DNA of 64,000 bases from Hungatella effluvii (lineage in GTDB: Bacteria > Bacillota > Clostridia > Lachnospirales > Lachnospiraceae). The translations under genes and the position numbers were made by a program. The stretch spans positions 434,001-498,000 of the forward strand of contig NZ_QJKD01000001.1 in the NCBI RefSeq assembly GCF_003201875.1, in the 5' to 3' direction. The first letter of the stretch is position 1. The number at the start of each line of letters is the position of its first letter. The notes beneath the pieces were generated by a model. It was not told where the DNA came from. It was given only the letters and a program-made list of their open reading frames with translations, and ran no database searches. Positions 17,963 through 25,717 of this stretch are shown here, piece after piece.

Positions 17963-18511
17963 TTACGCGTGAACAACTCCGCGGTCAAAGAAAATATTTT
18001 TCCCGGAGATGGATATCGGAATTCCCAGCCACACAGCATCGTGTCCGTACTCCATCTCGGCGGCTGTCTTTCCCACGGAGTACATGATGCGGCAGTCAGT
18101 CTTATCCGATGCGGCGGCCGAAACCGCCGATGAGACTGCTATACCGAGATCGACATAGGTATAGGCACAGTTTCCGCCGGAATCTTTACAGCCGCCGCAG
18201 TCTCCGAAACCGCAGTAACCACAGTGAGAGACGCCCCGCTTCTTTCTGTCTGTTCCGATTAAAACGACGGCATGGGCAGCGCGGACATTGCCGGCGTCGC
18301 GGCCATACCATGTGTTCATTCCGTCCCCCATCTCACGTCTGCCGACTTCTTCCATCTTCTTCGCCAGATTCTCTTTCTCCTCCCCAGTCAGCACCAGCGT
18401 ATGCAGGGTGTCCCTGCCATGGGCTTTGGGCGCCGTTCTCGCAGCAGCACACATTCGGGCGGCTGTCTGGAGAATTGCTTTTTCTTCCATGTAATCGCTT
18501 TGGTATAGCAT
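17963..18511 (-). CDS. DUF2148 ferredoxin-domain protein
   Basis: 182-residue protein of the DUF2148 family, annotated as ferredoxin-domain but of unknown role. The Cys-rich segment HCGYCGFGDCGGCK near residues 95-108, with further Cys in GGNCAYTYVD and KTDCRIMY, could bind an iron-sulfur cluster. The start ATG at 18511 follows AAGGAGG; an in-frame extension upstream runs through the promoter and operator region and is rejected. It is probably cotranscribed with the MarR gene 27 bases downstream, suggesting a redox-responsive pair. Confidence 0.85.
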   Translation of the reverse strand: MLYQSDYMEEKAILQTAARMCAAARTAPKAHGRDTLHTLVLTGEEKENLAKKMEEVGRREMGDGMNTWYGRDAGNVRAAHAVVLIGTDRKKRGVSHCGYCGFGDCGGCKDSGGNCAYTYVDLGIAVSSAVSAAASDKTDCRIMYSVGKTAAEMEYGHDAVWLGIPISISGKNIFFDRGVVHA

Positions 18512-18545
18512 GTCTTTTCCTCCTTGTTGAGTGTTATTTTTAGAT

Positions 18546-18574
18546 ATATGTATATACACCGTGTATATACATAT
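18546..18574. promoter_or_regulatory. perfect 14-bp-arm palindrome, probable operator
   Basis: ATATGTATATACAC (18546-18559) and GTGTATATACATAT (18561-18574) flank a single central C. It lies 35 bases upstream of the DUF2148 start and about 65 bases from the end of the aldo/keto reductase gene. No T-run follows it, so a repressor site is more likely than a terminator. The downstream MarR protein is a candidate binder. Confidence 0.65.
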
Positions 18575-18639
18575 TATAATCTTTTCTTTACCTGCTGTCA
18601 ACGAAAAAAAGCGGATTCCCATAGAATCCGCTCTTCCTC

Positions 18640-19635
18640 CTAAACTCTCTCATACAAAATTTCATCAATCCGTCTCAACTCTTCCTCGCAAAACGTCAGC
18701 TTCTCCATCGCCTTTAAATTCTCCACGATCTGTTCCGTACGGCTGGCTCCGATTACAACCGAGGTCATTCCCTTTTTCTGAAGAACCCAGGCCAGCGCCA
18801 TCTGAGCCAGGCTCTGGCCGCGGCTGTCGGATACCTCTTTTAAATGCTTCGTGATCACCGGGACGGAACCGGTCACATGGTTCGCATTCAGGAACACGCT
18901 GGCGCCGGCGGCTCTGGAACCGTCTGGAATGCCATCGATGTATTTGCCTGTCAGAATTCCCTGGGCAAGCGGTGAAAAGGCGATTGCTCCGACGCCATTT
19001 TCATTGAGCACATCGAGAACGGCCTCATTTTCACGGTGAATCATCGACAGCTGCATCTGATGAATCAGACAGTGTATGCCCATGCCTTTCAGAATTCTCA
19101 CCGCCTCCGCCGTCTGTTCCGCGTTATAGTTGGAGATTCCCACATAAAGCGCCTTTCCGCTCTTTACGATCCCTGCCAGCGCATCCATCGTCTCTTCCAT
19201 CGGTGTATCCGGGTCCGGCCTGTGGTGGTAATAAATATCCACATAATCTAAGTTCATGCGCTTCAGGCTCTGATCCAGAGAAGCCACCAGATTCTTCTTG
19301 GATCCCCACTCCCCGTATGGTCCGGGCCACATATAGTATCCCGCCTTCGTCGAGATAATCATCTCATCCCGGTAAGCCTTTAATTCCTGATGGACCACGC
19401 GCCCGAATGTCTCCTCCGCGCTTCCGGCCTCCGGCCCGTAATTATTGGCCAGATCAAAATGTGTAATGCCCCGGTCAAATGATTCCAGCAGCATTTCCCG
19501 GCAATTGGTAAAATCCGATGTATTTCCAAAATTATGCCACAAGCCAAGGGACATGGCGGGAAGAAACAGGCCGCTCTTTCCGCATCGGATGTATTTCATT
19601 GTCTCATATCGTTCCGGTTTCGCAATGTAATTCAT
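18640..19635 (-). CDS. Aldo/keto reductase (YghZ / glyceraldehyde-3-phosphate reductase-like)
   Basis: 331-residue NADPH-dependent reductase with the (beta/alpha)8 AKR fold. Catalytic tetrad candidates: Asp and Tyr in HFDLANNYGPEAGSAEE, Lys in ISTKAGYYMWPG and His in DIYYHHRPD. The context AEETFGRV and KKNLVASLDQSLKRMNLDYV closely resembles the AKR14 (YghZ) group, which reduces L-glyceraldehyde 3-phosphate and other aldehydes. ATG at 19635 has GGAG 6 bases upstream. It is the last gene of the operon binding protein-permease-permease-aldolase-reductase, so it may reduce the aldehyde released by the aldolase; that link is inference. Confidence 0.88.
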   Translation of the reverse strand: MNYIAKPERYETMKYIRCGKSGLFLPAMSLGLWHNFGNTSDFTNCREMLLESFDRGITHFDLANNYGPEAGSAEETFGRVVHQELKAYRDEMIISTKAGYYMWPGPYGEWGSKKNLVASLDQSLKRMNLDYVDIYYHHRPDPDTPMEETMDALAGIVKSGKALYVGISNYNAEQTAEAVRILKGMGIHCLIHQMQLSMIHRENEAVLDVLNENGVGAIAFSPLAQGILTGKYIDGIPDGSRAAGASVFLNANHVTGSVPVITKHLKEVSDSRGQSLAQMALAWVLQKKGMTSVVIGASRTEQIVENLKAMEKLTFCEEELRRIDEILYERV

Positions 19636-19663
19636 ATTTTTCTCCATTCTTAAACCGTTAGGT

Positions 19664-20437
19664 CTAAAATTCCGCCAGTTCGTCAAAATTCCGTTTCAAA
19701 CCATCGGCCAGCACCCTGGCATCCTGTCCGAATACCACCCACTGAATTCCTTTTCCCATGGCTTTCGCGGCTTCTTCCTTCGTTGCTCCGATGGCTGCCC
19801 CCAGCGTTAAGCCTCTGGCTCTGACACGCCGGCAGATGTCATCGTATACCTCTGGAAGCTCATACTTCTTCTCCCCGGTCTGGCCCTTAATCGATCGGCC
19901 CAAATCCGCCGCACCGATGAAGAGAGAGTCGATTCCAGTCACCTCCATGATTTCATCCAGGTTCTCATACCCCTCCAGAGTCTCGATCTGCATGATCTTA
20001 TACACACGCTCGTATGCCGTCTGAATGTACTCGTCCTCATCAATCAGACCGTAGCGGATGGCTCTGATCGGTCCCTGGCCCCGCACGCCGCCATGATCCG
20101 GGTAGGAACAGGAACGGACTGCCTCCTTCGCCGCCTCCGCGTTATTGGTAAACGGGAATATAATACCGTCCGGTCCCATATCGAGAATCGCTTTCATCGC
20201 CTTCGCATCGACTCCCGGTACCCTGACAAATGCCGCACAGCCTGCTCCCTGCGCCGCTACGATGTGATGAAATATCTCCTGTCTGTCCAGGGGCCCGTGC
20301 TCCGCATCTATCCAAACATAGTCATATCCAATATATCCGGCCATCTCGCTCACCATGGGATCGGCCATGTTTAGGAAAAATCCTTTAACCAGCTTTCCTG
20401 CTGCTATCTTCTCTCTTATTCTGTCAACCTTGTTCAT
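19664..20437 (-). CDS. HpcH/HpaI-family class II aldolase
   Basis: 257-residue divalent-metal-dependent aldolase of the HpcH/HpaI family (2-keto-3-deoxy sugar acid or 4-hydroxy-2-oxo acid cleavage, releasing pyruvate and an aldehyde). Family hallmarks: YVWIDAEHGPLDRQ near residues 43-56 (catalytic His), a phosphate/substrate Arg in FVRVPGVDA, IQIETLEGYENLDEI-like MQIETLEGYEN (metal Glu), and FIGAADLGRSIKG (metal Asp). ATG at 20437 follows GGAGAC. It follows the permease genes, pointing to import and cleavage of a sugar acid. The exact substrate is not shown. Confidence 0.88.
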   Translation of the reverse strand: MNKVDRIREKIAAGKLVKGFFLNMADPMVSEMAGYIGYDYVWIDAEHGPLDRQEIFHHIVAAQGAGCAAFVRVPGVDAKAMKAILDMGPDGIIFPFTNNAEAAKEAVRSCSYPDHGGVRGQGPIRAIRYGLIDEDEYIQTAYERVYKIMQIETLEGYENLDEIMEVTGIDSLFIGAADLGRSIKGQTGEKKYELPEVYDDICRRVRARGLTLGAAIGATKEEAAKAMGKGIQWVVFGQDARVLADGLKRNFDELAEF

Positions 20438-20500
20438 TATTTGTCTCCATTTCCGTCCGAATCCTGCGGACATTTCATTTAATATAAAATATGGGCTGCC

Positions 20501-21337
20501 TTATCCCTTTACTGCCCCAAGTGTCACACTCGATAAGAATTTATCCTGGAACATGAGGAATACGATGATTAACGGGATTGTGACCAGCGTACAGCCGGAA
20601 AGCACCAGCTCCCAGGGCACCGAACGGGCAGAATCCGTCTCGTTCAATGTCGGGAGAATAACCATGATCGGCATCAGCTTCTGTTTCGTCAGCATGATCT
20701 TGGGGTAGAGAAGCTCATTCCATTTGCTTAAAAACTGCAGAATCGCCAGCGCTCCAATGGAGGGAGATGAAATTGGGAGGACGATCTTCGAGAAGATTTT
20801 CCACTCTCCTGCCCCGTCGATTCTGGCGGCCTCAATCAGGGAATCCGGAATCGACATCATATACTGACGCATCAGGAACATGGCAAATACATTGGCCGCC
20901 CCCGGAATGATCTGAACCCGGTAAGTATTCAGCCATTTCATCTTGGAAAAGATCAGGTACAGCGGCGTGATGTTCAGCTCTGCCGGGATCATCATGGTGA
21001 TCAGAAGCATGAGAAACAGCACATTTCTTCCGCGGAATTTAAATTTGGCAAAGGCATAGCCTGCCATGGAAGCCAGAAGGCAGGAAAGCGCCGTGTAGCT
21101 GGCTGCCACGAAGATGGAGTTTCCAAAGGTCCGCAGAATCAGGCCCGAATTGAAGTTCAGCAGGCGCTTAAAATTGGCCAGTGTCGGATGAACCGGAAAT
21201 CCGGCCGAATTGCCGTACAGCTCCTGGGCTGTCTTTAAAGAGCCGGAAATCATGATAAATACCGGAAATACGGCTACAAAGCAGGCCATCATGACAACCG
21301 CGTTCAGCAGGATTATTTTTCCCTGTCTTTTCGTCAT
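20501..21337 (-). CDS. Carbohydrate ABC transporter permease (MalG type)
   Basis: 278-residue CUT1 permease. The first membrane segment is IILLNAVVMMACFVAVFPVF. The EAA loop reads EAARIDGAGEWKIFSKIVLP near residues 175-195, and the C-terminus ends SVTLGAVKG. The gene overlaps the preceding permease by 4 bases. As in the first sugar locus, no ATPase subunit is encoded nearby, so a shared ATPase elsewhere in the genome is expected. Confidence 0.94.
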   Translation of the reverse strand: MTKRQGKIILLNAVVMMACFVAVFPVFIMISGSLKTAQELYGNSAGFPVHPTLANFKRLLNFNSGLILRTFGNSIFVAASYTALSCLLASMAGYAFAKFKFRGRNVLFLMLLITMMIPAELNITPLYLIFSKMKWLNTYRVQIIPGAANVFAMFLMRQYMMSIPDSLIEAARIDGAGEWKIFSKIVLPISSPSIGALAILQFLSKWNELLYPKIMLTKQKLMPIMVILPTLNETDSARSVPWELVLSGCTLVTIPLIIVFLMFQDKFLSSVTLGAVKG

Positions 21338-22203
21338 TCCTCATCACCTCCCAAAACTTTAAGCTGAATCAGCGTCAGCACCAGAATCACAGCTACCAGA
21401 ATCCATCCGGCCGCCGCCGCCATCCCGAACTGGCCGCCGGACATGCTGTTGATGATTAAGTTGATATAGGGCGCTACCTTCATGGAAGGATCGTAGTTCT
21501 GTGCCAGCAGAAGGTTGGGTTCCGTATAGATCTTAAAGGAACCGATGGCATTGGTGATAAACGCCACCATAAAGGTCGGCTTCATCATCGGAAGAATGAT
21601 GTGCCATAAATTCTGCAGACCGCTGGCTCCGTCGATGGATGCGGCTTCCGTGATGTCCTCACCGATGGTCGTCAGGCCGGACAGATAGATGATAAAATAC
21701 CAGCCGATACCCCTCCAGGACAGCAGCGTGACCACAGTCCAGCGCATCCAGGCCGGATCGGTCAAAAATGGAATCGTCTTTCCAAGGATCTGATTGATGA
21801 CGCCGACTCTCTCTCCAAAGATAATCTTAAAGCAGAGGGAACTGGCAACCACCGCACAGATCTGCGGAAGGAAAATAAGTGGTTTATAGACAGAACGCAT
21901 CCGTCCCACAAACTTTGATTTGACAGCCAGAGCCAGTAAAAAAGAGAAGGCCATGGTTGGAATGAAGCTGAAAATAAAGTAAAAGACTGTATTCCCCAGA
22001 CATTTCCACATCGTGTCATAGTTAAAAAGATTTTTATAGTTCTGCAGTCCCACCCACTTTGCCGCACCGTAACCGCTGTATTTGAAAAAGCTTAAGCCCA
22101 GAGAATACAGAGCGGGCCAGAGAAAAAACAGCAGGTAAATGACCATAAACGGCAGCAGAAACAGATAGGGGACGGCAGATTTTTTTAATTTATACCGGTT
22201 CAA
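21334..22203 (-). CDS. Carbohydrate ABC transporter permease (MalF/UgpA type)
   Basis: 289-residue CUT1 permease. Membrane segments include PYLFLLPFMVIYLLFFLWPA near residues 13-32. The EAA loop reads EAASIDGASGLQNLWHIILP near residues 190-210. It is separated from the binding-protein gene by 132 bases holding a stem-loop and overlaps the next permease. Together with the 22336-23697 binding protein it should import the substrate of the aldolase pathway. Confidence 0.94.
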   Translation of the reverse strand: MNRYKLKKSAVPYLFLLPFMVIYLLFFLWPALYSLGLSFFKYSGYGAAKWVGLQNYKNLFNYDTMWKCLGNTVFYFIFSFIPTMAFSFLLALAVKSKFVGRMRSVYKPLIFLPQICAVVASSLCFKIIFGERVGVINQILGKTIPFLTDPAWMRWTVVTLLSWRGIGWYFIIYLSGLTTIGEDITEAASIDGASGLQNLWHIILPMMKPTFMVAFITNAIGSFKIYTEPNLLLAQNYDPSMKVAPYINLIINSMSGGQFGMAAAAGWILVAVILVLTLIQLKVLGGDEE

Positions 22204-22282
22204 ATTGTCGATGCCTCCTTTGTTTTCGCAAGTGACGAGCCAGGCGGATCGTTCCGTATCACTGGCATTTTTCCAACAAGAA

Positions 22283-22306
22283 AGGCGACGAAATGCATCA
22301 TCGCCT
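22283..22306 (-). terminator. intercistronic stem-loop after binding-protein gene
   Basis: AGGCGA and TCGCCT enclose a 12-base loop; on the minus strand the stem is followed by TTCTTGTT. It probably reduces read-through into the permeases, giving excess binding protein. Confidence 0.5.
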
Positions 22307-22335
22307 CTCTTTATACAAGTAAACGCTCCCGCTAT

Positions 22336-23697
22336 TTATTCATACGGATTGCCGATCTGATTGATCATATCATCCTGCGCGGCCTTCAGCGCTTCATCAA
22401 GTGTCATATTATCCTGTAAATACTCGTCAAGATACTGGAGAATAATCTTCTGCTCCTGGGAGGAAGCCGGATTATACGGGAATATCTTTAAATATTCCAT
22501 GGCTTCGCTGTTCACCTCGCCTAAGCTGCATGCATAATACTCGTTGCCGCCATTGTAGTACGCATCGTCAGCCGCGGATTTTAATGCAGGAAGTACGCCG
22601 GTTACATCGAAAATAATCTTGGCCGCGTCTTCGTCAAAGCACATCTTTGTCATCACTTCTGCCGCCAGCTCCTTATTCTTGGCCGCCGCCGGAATTACCC
22701 AGATTGCTCCGCCGGCATCAGAACCTTCTCTGATCTCTTCCGGCCACGGAGCCATAGCCCATTTCCCCTTCTGGCTCTCAAGGTTGAAATTCTTAAAATC
22801 GGTCTTAAACCAGCCTCCGATGAGCTGAGATACAATTTCACCGTTGTCAAAGGCAGGAGTCCAGTCCGCCGACCATTCAGCCGCGCTGGACATGACGCCG
22901 GAATCGTTCAGCTTCTTCATCCGTTCAAAGGTCAGCTTTACGTCCTCGTTGGAAGCCAGATTATAATTGCCGTTTTCGTCACAGAATCCAGCTCCTGTGC
23001 CGCTTAACATCATCATAAAATCATAGCTTGTGGTCGGTACATTGTAATTTTCCATGCAGGCGTTGGGATACTTTTCCCGGATCGTCTCACCCGCTGCGAT
23101 AAATTCGTCGATTGTCTTTACCTGACGCACGTCAATGCCGCATTCCTCAAAGATGTCTGCGCGGTAAAACCATACCTTTGGCTTTACCTCCCTCGGCAGT
23201 GCATAATACGTGCCGTCGTACTTCATAATACTTTTCGCTGCGTCAATGATCTTGTCCTCATATTCCGCAATGTAGTCCCCCAGCGGATAGAGAACGCCGG
23301 CCTTGGCAAATTCCGGGAGCTGCGTGTAATTAAGGCGGACAATATCGGGAACATTCTCGCCGGAGGTTAGAGCCAGTCTCAGCTTGTCAGCCACATCGCC
23401 GTCTCCGCTTCCTCCCAGCTGAACCTCAAAATCCACCTTTTCTGCCAGATCGGGGTTCTGTTCCAGAAATTTCTCATTGATCGTCTCGTAGTTTTCCGTA
23501 GACGGAAATACCATCATGGAGAGAGTCGTCTTTTCCCCCGAAGCCGCGCCCTCTGTCGTCTCCTTCTTCTCCCCCGCCTGGGCCTGTGCCGTGGTTTCTC
23601 CTCCGGCTGGAGCCTCACTTCCTGTCCCACAACCGGCAAGCATAGTTCCCACCATCATATAGCTTAAAGCCAATGCTGCAATTCTTCTCCTTTTCAT
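22336..23697 (-). CDS. Sugar ABC transporter substrate-binding lipoprotein
   Basis: 453-residue family 1 solute-binding protein. The signal peptide with lipobox MLAGCGTG (Cys near residue 22) is followed by a Gly/Ala/Glu-rich linker, and the bilobed domain starts at LSMMVFPSTENYETI near residue 58. SGENVPDIVRLNYTQLPEF is the typical family ligand-loop region. It is the first gene of the operon and is divergent from the YesN/YesM pair at 24179-27485, whose product probably activates it. A palindromic mobile element occupies the shared intergenic region. Confidence 0.94.
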   Translation of the reverse strand: MKRRRIAALALSYMMVGTMLAGCGTGSEAPAGGETTAQAQAGEKKETTEGAASGEKTTLSMMVFPSTENYETINEKFLEQNPDLAEKVDFEVQLGGSGDGDVADKLRLALTSGENVPDIVRLNYTQLPEFAKAGVLYPLGDYIAEYEDKIIDAAKSIMKYDGTYYALPREVKPKVWFYRADIFEECGIDVRQVKTIDEFIAAGETIREKYPNACMENYNVPTTSYDFMMMLSGTGAGFCDENGNYNLASNEDVKLTFERMKKLNDSGVMSSAAEWSADWTPAFDNGEIVSQLIGGWFKTDFKNFNLESQKGKWAMAPWPEEIREGSDAGGAIWVIPAAAKNKELAAEVMTKMCFDEDAAKIIFDVTGVLPALKSAADDAYYNGGNEYYACSLGEVNSEAMEYLKIFPYNPASSQEQKIILQYLDEYLQDNMTLDEALKAAQDDMINQIGNPYE

Positions 23698-23767
23698 AAC
23701 TCATGTCCTTTCTATCGTGGTTTTCAGTAATGATTTCAAGTTAATACCGGCCGGTATCTCTCTTGTT

Positions 23768-24055
23768 GTAACAGTTCAGCCCCCGCTTCCAGCAGCCGCT
23801 GTCCGGCCCGGTCCTTTCGTTTTCCGAGCCGTCCAGTGACTTTGCAGGGTATTAGCAGTTCTTAATGCGCAGAATTTTTCGTTCAGTGAAAATCCCCACT
23901 TGTCTGAGCGCAGCGAGTTTGGGGATTTTCACTGGTTTTTAGAAAAATACTGCACATTTAGAAATGCTTATGCCCGAAACCGGAACTGGAAAGGCCCGGA
24001 AAACGAAAGGACTGGGCCGGACAGCGGCTGCCGGAAGCGGGGGCTGAACTGTTAC
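23768..24055. mobile_element. 288-bp long-hairpin element, copy 1
   Basis: The element is one long imperfect palindrome. The outer arm of 59 paired positions with two mismatches runs from GTAACAGTTCAG (23768) inward to GTTTTCCG and returns from CGGAAAACG to CTGAACTGTTAC (24055). A core follows with conserved TGACTTTGCAGGGTATTAGC and a central stem GAAAATCCCCA/TGGGGATTTTC (about 23888-23930). It has no ORF of its own. The core is shared with the 31781-32070 copy in the same orientation, and the 11-base ends fit GTWACWGTTCA in both. I see no flanking direct repeat here. It sits between two divergent transcription units. Confidence 0.85.
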
Positions 24056-24077
24056 TTTGTACCCCTATTATATTGGA

Positions 24078-24106
24078 TTTACAATTTTCTGAACATATGC
24101 TAATAT
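24078..24106 (+). promoter_or_regulatory. sigma-A promoter of the second yesN-yesM pair
   Basis: TTTACA (24078-24083) and TAATAT (24101-24106) are separated by 17 bases. The promoter begins 22 bases beyond the end of the palindromic element and 73 bases before the GTG start at 24179. Confidence 0.6.
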
Positions 24107-24178
24107 TACTATATTCTTTAAAATCCTACGATTTATTTCTGTATTCTGTGCGAAAGACGCAAAAAAGGGGGGAAATCT

Positions 24179-25717
24179 GTGTTTCATTTATTAATTGTCG
24201 AAGATGAAAAACGGACACGGGAGGGATTGTGCCGCCATATCGACTGGAACGGAATCGGTGTCGATCCCGTAACCGCTGTCGCGGGCGGGATGGAGGCGCT
24301 GCTTGCCGTGGATGATATCAAGCCTGATATTCTGCTGTCCGATATACGGATGCCTCATATGACAGGAATTGAGCTGGCGACCATTATCCGAAAAAAATTT
24401 CCCAGATGCAAAATCATTTTCCTCAGCGGTTATGCAGATAAAGAATATCTGATGTCTGCAATCGAGCTGAAGGTGGTTAATTACATAGAAAAACCGATCG
24501 ACGTGGTTGAGATACGGAAAGCGGTATCAAAAGCGGTCATGCAGCTGGAATCCGAGCAGAAAGAGGAACTGATACACGACGGATTTCAGAAAACCCTTCC
24601 GATTATCCATGAGGAGATCGTCTCCGCCCTCGTTTCCCCAGGCCTGGACTGGCAGAGATTCAGTCAGGACTTTATCCCGCTCTATTTTGAGTGGACTAAA
24701 ATAGGGAATTACTCCCTGTCCTGTATCCGGCCCGTCAAAAAGCTGGCCGGTGATGCCGGTGCCAGAGCCTTTCTCTCTTCGGTTGCCCGAGAACTCGAGC
24801 AGGCGCACGGTCTTGCTCCGGACGATTACCTATTAAGCCTTCGTTCTTCGAGAGAGGCCGTACTCATTTACAGGAATCTCCCCCCCTCTGTTATGACGCG
24901 CATCCTGGGGGACCTTCAGGCTTCCGCATCAAAATCCCAGCTTCCGGAGACGGCGATCGGAATCAGCTGGCCCTGTCTCTCCCTGACGGAGATTCCCGAA
25001 CTCTATGCTGCGGTATCACGGATGACCGAATATGAAAGCTTTTACTATGAGAATTATGGGACGACTACTTTTGCGGAACCGCTGCCTTTAAAAGAGGTTC
25101 CCAAAAATATCTTTCGTCTGAAGGAACTGACCTTATCCGGTGCGGAAACACTGTTTGACACTCTTGCCCGGGAAAAGTATACGGACATTCCCTATATTCG
25201 CGGTGAACTTTACAAGATTTACATGATGACCATAGAAAAAAGCTGGGATGAAAGGGTGGTGTCCTGGGATGCGTTTGAGACGCTTTCGCTGGCGGAATAC
25301 AGGGAGCTTATCTATTATGAAGTCAATACCATCCAGCTTTTAGGCGGCGACATCTACGATATTAAGATTAAAAATGCGGTACATTACATTCTGTGGAATT
25401 ACTCCAATCCCGACTTGTCTATCAAGGTCATCGCAGATCACGTAAATTTATCGCAGAATTACTTAAGTACGCTGTTCAAAAAACAGACCGGGGTAACCAT
25501 CAATGACTTTCTTCTGAATATCCGTGCGGAAAAAGCGTGCCGCCTTTTAAGTGATACGGACTTAAAGCTTTATGAAATTGCGGAAAGGATAGGTCTTTTG
25601 GACGCCAATTACTTAAGTACTGTCTTTAAGAGGCAGTACGGTGTCACACCGACACAGTACCGCAGGACTACGGCAAAATTTCCGAGAAGGGAGAAAATCC
25701 ATGAAGGTGATTCATAA
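24179..25717 (+). CDS. YesN-type response regulator (receiver + AraC HTH)
   Basis: 512-residue response regulator. The receiver has acidic residues in IVEDEKRTREG, phosphoacceptor Asp in DILLSDIRMPHMTG and Lys in YIEKPIDVVE. C-terminal AraC motifs: IKVIADHVNLSQNYLSTLFK and LYEIAERIGLLDANYLSTVF. The start is GTG, preceded by GGGGGG at 24167-24172. It overlaps the sensor kinase start by 17 bases. It is divergent from the binding protein-permease-aldolase-reductase operon, its likely target. Confidence 0.92.
   Translation: MFHLLIVEDEKRTREGLCRHIDWNGIGVDPVTAVAGGMEALLAVDDIKPDILLSDIRMPHMTGIELATIIRKKFPRCKIIFLSGYADKEYLMSAIELKVVNYIEKPIDVVEIRKAVSKAVMQLESEQKEELIHDGFQKTLPIIHEEIVSALVSPGLDWQRFSQDFIPLYFEWTKIGNYSLSCIRPVKKLAGDAGARAFLSSVARELEQAHGLAPDDYLLSLRSSREAVLIYRNLPPSVMTRILGDLQASASKSQLPETAIGISWPCLSLTEIPELYAAVSRMTEYESFYYENYGTTTFAEPLPLKEVPKNIFRLKELTLSGAETLFDTLAREKYTDIPYIRGELYKIYMMTIEKSWDERVVSWDAFETLSLAEYRELIYYEVNTIQLLGGDIYDIKIKNAVHYILWNYSNPDLSIKVIADHVNLSQNYLSTLFKKQTGVTINDFLLNIRAEKACRLLSDTDLKLYEIAERIGLLDANYLSTVFKRQYGVTPTQYRRTTAKFPRREKIHEGDS

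Noticed and set aside
23900..24103. 67-codon frame within palindromic element copy 1
   Set aside because: It runs across the hairpin core and arm, and the equivalent frame is not conserved in copy 2.
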